Source of the DNA: Fidelibacterota bacterium
GTDB lineage: Bacteria > Fidelibacterota > UBA2242 > JAFGTP01
Assembly (NCBI GenBank): GCA_021734005.1
Contig: JAIPJV010000081.1
Coordinates: 1-8,169 of the forward strand
Direction of reading: 5' to 3'
DNA length: 8,169 nucleotides
The notes under the pieces were generated by a model, which searched no databases, was not told the DNA's origin, and worked only from the letters and a program-made list of their open reading frames with translations. Shown here in pieces: positions 7,120-8,169 of this stretch. Each line of letters begins with the position of its first letter. Positions within the stretch are counted from its first letter, which is position 1. The position numbers and the translations under genes were made by a program.

Positions 7120-8169
7120 ATGAGTGAATCAATTACCAAAACAAAATCTAAGCGAATGGTCTCTCTGGATGTTCTCCGAGGTGCGACTATCGCCGCAATG
7201 ATCCTGGTTAACAATCCGGGTTCTCATGAGCATATATATGCTCAGTTGCAGCATGCAGAATGGCATGGGTGGACATTTACCGATTGGATTTTTCCCTTTT
7301 TCTTGTTCATGGTCGGAATTTCTATGGTGCTTTCTTTCAGAAAACGATTAAACCAGGGAGCATCTCGCCAATCTCTACTAATCCATGTTCTCCGTCGTTC
7401 AGCAATCCTATTTGCAATCGGATTGTTTATTAATGGTTTTCCTTTCGGCCTTCTTCCCGGAACTGAATTTTCTTTTTCAACATGGCGGATCATGGGGATT
7501 TTACAAAGAATTGGACTGGCTTATTTCTGCGCCTCTCTAATTTTTCTATATACTGATCTGCGGGGGCAGGTTTTATCAATAGTTGCTATTTTGATCGGAT
7601 ATTGGTTGATGCTGAGGTTTATACCGGTGCCGGGATTTGGAGCGGGTGTACTGGAACCGAAAGGGAATTTATGCTGGTTTATCGACTCCCATTTGTTGAA
7701 CACCCATACCTGGAGATTTGCCCCGGTAGAGGGATTTGATCCCGAAGGACTACTCAGCACTATTCCAGCTATCACTTCCATTCTATTTGGTGTAATGACT
7801 GGACACTGGCTTCGGAAACAAAAAACGCCGGCGGAGAAAACAGCTGGTATGTTTGTAGTCGGGAATATTTTATTACTATTTGGTGTTATCTGGAGCAATT
7901 GGTTCCCAATTAATAAAAATCTATGGACCAGCTCTTATGTTGTATTTATGGCGGGCTGGGCCCTGATCAGTCTGGCAATGATCTACTGGATAGTGGATGT
8001 TAAAGGCTATCAGAAATGGTCAAAACCTTTTGTGATCTTTGGTGTGAATGCTATTACAGTTTTTACTTTAGCAGAACTCCTGGCCAGTTTCTTGTGGAGT
8101 ATTATTTGGCGAAATCAGGCCGGTGACATCACAACTTTGCATGATGTTATTTATGAAAAAATATTCTTG
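7120..8169 (+). CDS. HGSNAT/NagX-like membrane acyltransferase (DUF1624/DUF5009 type), C-terminus cut by window edge
   Basis: The reading frame from ATG 7120 stays open for 350 codons to the window end, so the protein is partial; bacterial relatives are usually about 370-400 residues, so little is missing. It is a polytopic inner-membrane protein with about nine or ten hydrophobic segments. Family marks are RMVSLDVLRG (12-21), HAEWHGWTFTDWIFPFF (45-61), RIMGILQRIGLAY (123-135), FDPEGLLSTIPA (206-217) and NKNLWTSSYV (265-274). The human relative, lysosomal heparan-alpha-glucosaminide N-acetyltransferase, moves acetyl from cytosolic acetyl-CoA across the membrane to a glucosamine; its active-site His is, to my recollection, in the segment matching H45 here. 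Bacterial members named NagX occur in N-acetylglucosamine utilisation regulons. I infer acetyl or acyl transfer to an amino sugar on the outer face, or a role in its uptake. It is the fifth gene of the operon, 12 bases after the previous stop. Family confidence is high; activity is unproven. Confidence 0.9.
   Translation, partial: MSESITKTKSKRMVSLDVLRGATIAAMILVNNPGSHEHIYAQLQHAEWHGWTFTDWIFPFFLFMVGISMVLSFRKRLNQGASRQSLLIHVLRRSAILFAIGLFINGFPFGLLPGTEFSFSTWRIMGILQRIGLAYFCASLIFLYTDLRGQVLSIVAILIGYWLMLRFIPVPGFGAGVLEPKGNLCWFIDSHLLNTHTWRFAPVEGFDPEGLLSTIPAITSILFGVMTGHWLRKQKTPAEKTAGMFVVGNILLLFGVIWSNWFPINKNLWTSSYVVFMAGWALISLAMIYWIVDVKGYQKWSKPFVIFGVNAITVFTLAELLASFLWSIIWRNQAGDITTLHDVIYEKIFL
7227..7244. repeat. 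18-base perfect palindrome inside the NagX-like gene
   Basis: TGAGCATATATATGCTCA reads the same on both strands with no mismatch. It lies about 107 bases after the gene's start codon and encodes part of HEHIYAQ (residues 36-42). It could be an operator-like dyad, a weak RNA hairpin or chance; there is no second copy that I can see in the window. Confidence 0.5.

Noticed and set aside
7521..7898. 125-codon open frame on the minus strand
   Set aside because: It lies wholly opposite the NagX-like gene, whose protein matches its family along the entire length. The antisense product has no recognisable domain.

Overview
The window is a stretch of one tightly packed, plus-strand operon. It holds five genes, one of them cut by the right edge, with no non-coding stretch longer than 12 bases. 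In order: a GH42-like clan GH-A glycosidase (3-2135), an MFS transporter (2128-3426), a secreted PIG-L/LmbE-type zinc deacetylase with an extra C-terminal domain (3419-4777), a secreted six-hairpin ((alpha/alpha)6) glycosidase-like protein (4774-7107), and the first 350 codons of a multi-pass membrane protein of the HGSNAT/NagX-like (DUF1624/DUF5009-type) acyltransferase family (7120 to the right edge). There are no RNA genes, mobile elements, CRISPR arrays or terminators, and the operon promoter must lie left of the window.

The organism is a bacterium of moderately low GC with A/T-rich third codon positions. Two Sec-type signal peptides plus a membrane acetyltransferase-like protein fit a Gram-negative cell plan. 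The gene mix (PIG-L, six-hairpin enzyme and NagX-like protein with an MFS carrier rather than a SusCD pair) would suit a lineage of the Fibrobacteres-Chlorobi-Bacteroidetes group or a related candidate phylum. This placement is a guess; nothing in the window fixes the taxon.

The genes read as a saccharide-use operon centred on an N-acetylated or amino sugar. The likely order of action is: the exported PIG-L enzyme removes an acetyl group and the exported six-hairpin protein trims the glycan outside the cytoplasm; the MFS carrier imports the product; the GH42-like enzyme, with no export signal in the part seen, cleaves it in the cytoplasm. The HGSNAT/NagX-like protein may transfer acetyl groups across the membrane to amino sugars.

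Two points stand out. The GH42-like enzyme has Ser where clan GH-A enzymes nearly always have the Asn that contacts the sugar 2-hydroxyl, next to the acid/base Glu. And a deacetylase of the PIG-L superfamily paired with a GH42/GH35-like glycosidase recalls the archaeal diacetylchitobiose deacetylase/exo-glucosaminidase pathway. Together these suggest an amino-sugar substrate. The proposal is inferred from family membership and context only.
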